DNA of 50,521 nt from an uncultured Acidimicrobiales bacterium (GTDB lineage Bacteria; Actinomycetota; Acidimicrobiia; Acidimicrobiales; SHLQ01), in NCBI GenBank assembly GCA_938023735.1, contig CALJDK010000140.1:1-50521 (forward strand). The letters are read 5' to 3'. Both the position numbers and the translations under genes were made by a program. Every line of letters starts with the position of its first letter. Positions within the stretch are counted from its first letter, which is position 1. Below, one piece after another: positions 49,310 to 50,521 of the stretch. A model generated the notes under the pieces. That model was not told where the DNA came from and made no database searches. It worked only from the letters and a program-made list of their open reading frames with translations.

Positions 49310-50167
49310 ATGGACCAACTTGTCACCACCGATTGGCTCGCCGACCAGCTACACCCGGAAACGGGTCTCGACGATCTGGTCGTGCTCGACTGCACGGTGT
49401 TCCTCACCATGGGCGCCGACGGCTACGTGGCCGAAAGCGGCCGGTCGAACTTTGAAGCCAGGCATATTCCGGGCGCCAGCTTCGCCGACCTCACGGCGGA
49501 GTTAGCCGATACCGACTCGCCCAACCGGTTCGCTCCCCCGCCGCCAGCCGAATTCGCAGCCGCCATGGAGCGCTTGGGTGTTGCCGACGGTCGCCGGGTA
49601 GTGCTGTACGACGACAATGCATCGATGTGGGCAGCCCGGGTGTGGTTCATGTTGCGGTGTATTGGCTTCGACGACGCAGCGATACTCGATGGTGGCCTCA
49701 AAGCTTGGGAAGCCGAAGGTTTGCCCCTCGCCGGTGGTGTTTCCGCACCGTCTCCTGCTTCGCCAAGTTCACTCTCGGTATCGCCCCGGCCCGAGCTGGT
49801 CGCCGACAAGGCCGACGTTCTTGCCGCAATCGACGACGACGCCGTGTGTCTTATCGATGCGTTGCCCGGGGCGGTGTTTCGGGGCGATGTTGCTCCGTAC
49901 GGTCGGCCCGGCCATATACCCGGTGCGCTGAACGTTGCCGCCAACTCGTTGATCGACCACGAAACCGGTCGCTTCGTGTCGCTCGACAAAGCACGGGCCA
50001 TGCTGCCCGACCGACATGAGGCCCGAACCGTCGCCTATTGAGGCGGCGGAATAGCGGCGTCGGTCGACGCCTTTATGATGACTCGGTTGGGCTTCAGCGA
50101 TGTGGCCATCTATCTCGCCAGCCTTCAGGAATGGGTCCGAGACCCCGACGCTCCACTCACGGTGTAG
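49310..50167 (+). CDS. Selenocysteine-containing two-domain sulfurtransferase (rhodanese), in-frame TGA at 50039-50041
   Basis: Read through one TGA, this is a 285-residue rhodanese/3-mercaptopyruvate sulfurtransferase. The N-terminal domain has LVVLDCTVFL, FEARHIPGASFADL and VVLYDDNASMWAARVWFML, the inactive-domain pattern with Asp in place of Cys. The C-terminal domain has VCLIDALPGAVFRGDVAPYGRPGHIPGALNVAAN, then ARTVAY, then TGA, then GGGIAASVDAFM and YLASLQEWV. TGA falls exactly at the catalytic Cys of the family loop (Y-C-G-S/G-G). No other stop appears until the TAG at 50165-50167. The C-terminal sequence after TGA is clearly that of the family, so ending at TGA would remove the active site. 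A hairpin with a GGUC loop begins 14 bases after the TGA. ATG at 49310. Substrate and role of Sec are inference. Confidence 0.88.
50056..50071 (+). promoter_or_regulatory. Bacterial SECIS-like hairpin (sulfurtransferase)
   Basis: A perfect 6-bp stem (50056-50061 with 50066-50071) closes a GGUC tetraloop. There are 20 nt between TGA and the loop, almost the same as in the glutathione peroxidase gene, and the loop is the same. Confidence 0.75.
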
Positions 50168-50361
50168 CAGAGCGTCGCTTTCAGGCTGTGTCATAGGGCC
50201 TTCGTAGGATTGGGGTCGTCGGGTTGGTTCTGTCGGCCTGGCTGGTGTTCGACTTCCGCACCCTTTCTTGTTCTTGGTTGTCCTCTTCCCAAAACTCGCC
50301 CAGACCTTGGCCGTTCATTGGCTGTTCTGGGTCTCATGAACCCATGTAGAGGATCCCTGTT
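50168..50361. other. Intergenic region before the partial gene
   Basis: These 194 bases have a T-rich, pyrimidine-heavy character on the plus strand (around 50260-50300) unlike the surrounding coding DNA. AGAGGA lies nine bases upstream of the ATG at 50362. No clear promoter, terminator or gene was recognised. Confidence 0.35.
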
Positions 50362-50521
50362 ATGTGCCAAGCCGCTCCATCCCCATCCGGTGTTTCTGAT
50401 CGCCCGGTTCTCGAACAGCTCGTCGAGCTCGGCTGGGAAATCAACAACAACCACTACCGGGCCGTGCATCTAGCCGCCCGCTATGACAACTCCCTCCAAT
50501 GGTTCAACGAAGGCCTCAAAA
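50362..50521 (+). CDS. N-terminal fragment, probable DUF222/HNH-type protein (cut by window end)
   Basis: Only 53 residues are present and the frame is open to the edge. Sequence features are a short leader (MCQAAPSPSGVSD) and a helical segment VLEQLVELGWEIN followed by HYRAVHLAARYDNSLQWFNEGLK. The A-x-x-L-A-A-x-Y-D-x-S-x-x-W pattern resembles the start of actinobacterial DUF222 proteins that end in an HNH nuclease domain and occur in many copies per genome. The rest of the gene is needed to confirm this; the assignment is tentative. The ATG has a good Shine-Dalgarno (AGAGGA). Confidence 0.4.
   Translation, partial: MCQAAPSPSGVSDRPVLEQLVELGWEINNNHYRAVHLAARYDNSLQWFNEGLK

Noticed and set aside
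50039..50041. Reading the TGA as the normal end of the sulfurtransferase.
   Set aside because: It would remove the catalytic residue and leave 41 family-like codons behind; a SECIS-like hairpin follows.

Overview
The window is a densely coding, high-GC bacterial chromosome segment. Gaps between genes are short, GTG and TTG starts are frequent, and intergenic DNA rarely exceeds 200 bases. The gene mix fits a free-living actinobacterium, probably of the Acidimicrobiia type: a PPOX/F420-type flavoprotein, a fenitrothion-hydrolase-like membrane protein, Ala/Asp-rich proteins, and at the right edge a probable DUF222/HNH-type gene. This placement is inference from gene content. No rRNA, tRNA, CRISPR array, prophage or insertion sequence was recognised, and no gene-free stretch is longer than 300 bases.

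Layout. 1-4.1 kb: GNAT acetyltransferase, SurE nucleotidase, RarD-like permease and a ThDP-dependent enzyme. 4.1-7.3 kb: a tightly overlapping run of TetR regulator, GGCT-like protein, small Ala/Gly-rich protein and two SAM methyltransferases. 7.3-11.5 kb: nitronate-monooxygenase-like flavoprotein, flavodoxin-like protein, ATP-dependent DNA ligase and galactokinase. 11.5-15.1 kb: a 1206-residue NERD/pseudokinase/kinase protein resembling PglW. 15.1-23.5 kb: PAP2 enzyme, Gfo/Idh/MocA oxidoreductase, a cellulose-synthase-like GT2 with a PilZ domain, two secreted GH26-type proteins (one with an RTX array) and a sulfotransferase; this looks like a c-di-GMP-controlled extracellular glycan locus. 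23.5-28.8 kb: XPB-like helicase and a three-gene membrane/lipoprotein operon with His-rich segments. 28.8-37.5 kb: lipoprotein, acyl-CoA dehydrogenase, hydrolase, DUF2461 and YchJ proteins, GGDEF-EAL protein, adenine deaminase and M24 peptidase. 37.6-39.5 kb: a protein with two papain-like (Tox-PL-type) domains. 39.5-50.5 kb: oxygenase, SnoaL-like protein, phosphatase, selenocysteine glutathione peroxidase, aldo/keto reductase, PPOX protein, second GGDEF-EAL protein, HAD hydrolase, amidohydrolase, membrane protein, cyclase, selenocysteine sulfurtransferase and a partial gene.

Most notable points. Two genes, a glutathione peroxidase (41612-42088, minus) and a two-domain rhodanese-type sulfurtransferase (49310-50167, plus), are each cut by one in-frame TGA exactly at the catalytic position. 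In both, the TGA is followed 20-21 nt later by a hairpin with the same GGUC tetraloop, the loop I recall from the E. coli fdhF SECIS. They are best read as selenoproteins and would be truncated by standard gene calling. Second, the 620-residue protein at 37633 carries a tandem pair of papain-fold domains, the first with Ser in place of Cys. Third, the PglW-like kinase stands alone without other BREX/Pgl genes. Fourth, short in-frame tandem repeats recur inside many unrelated genes.
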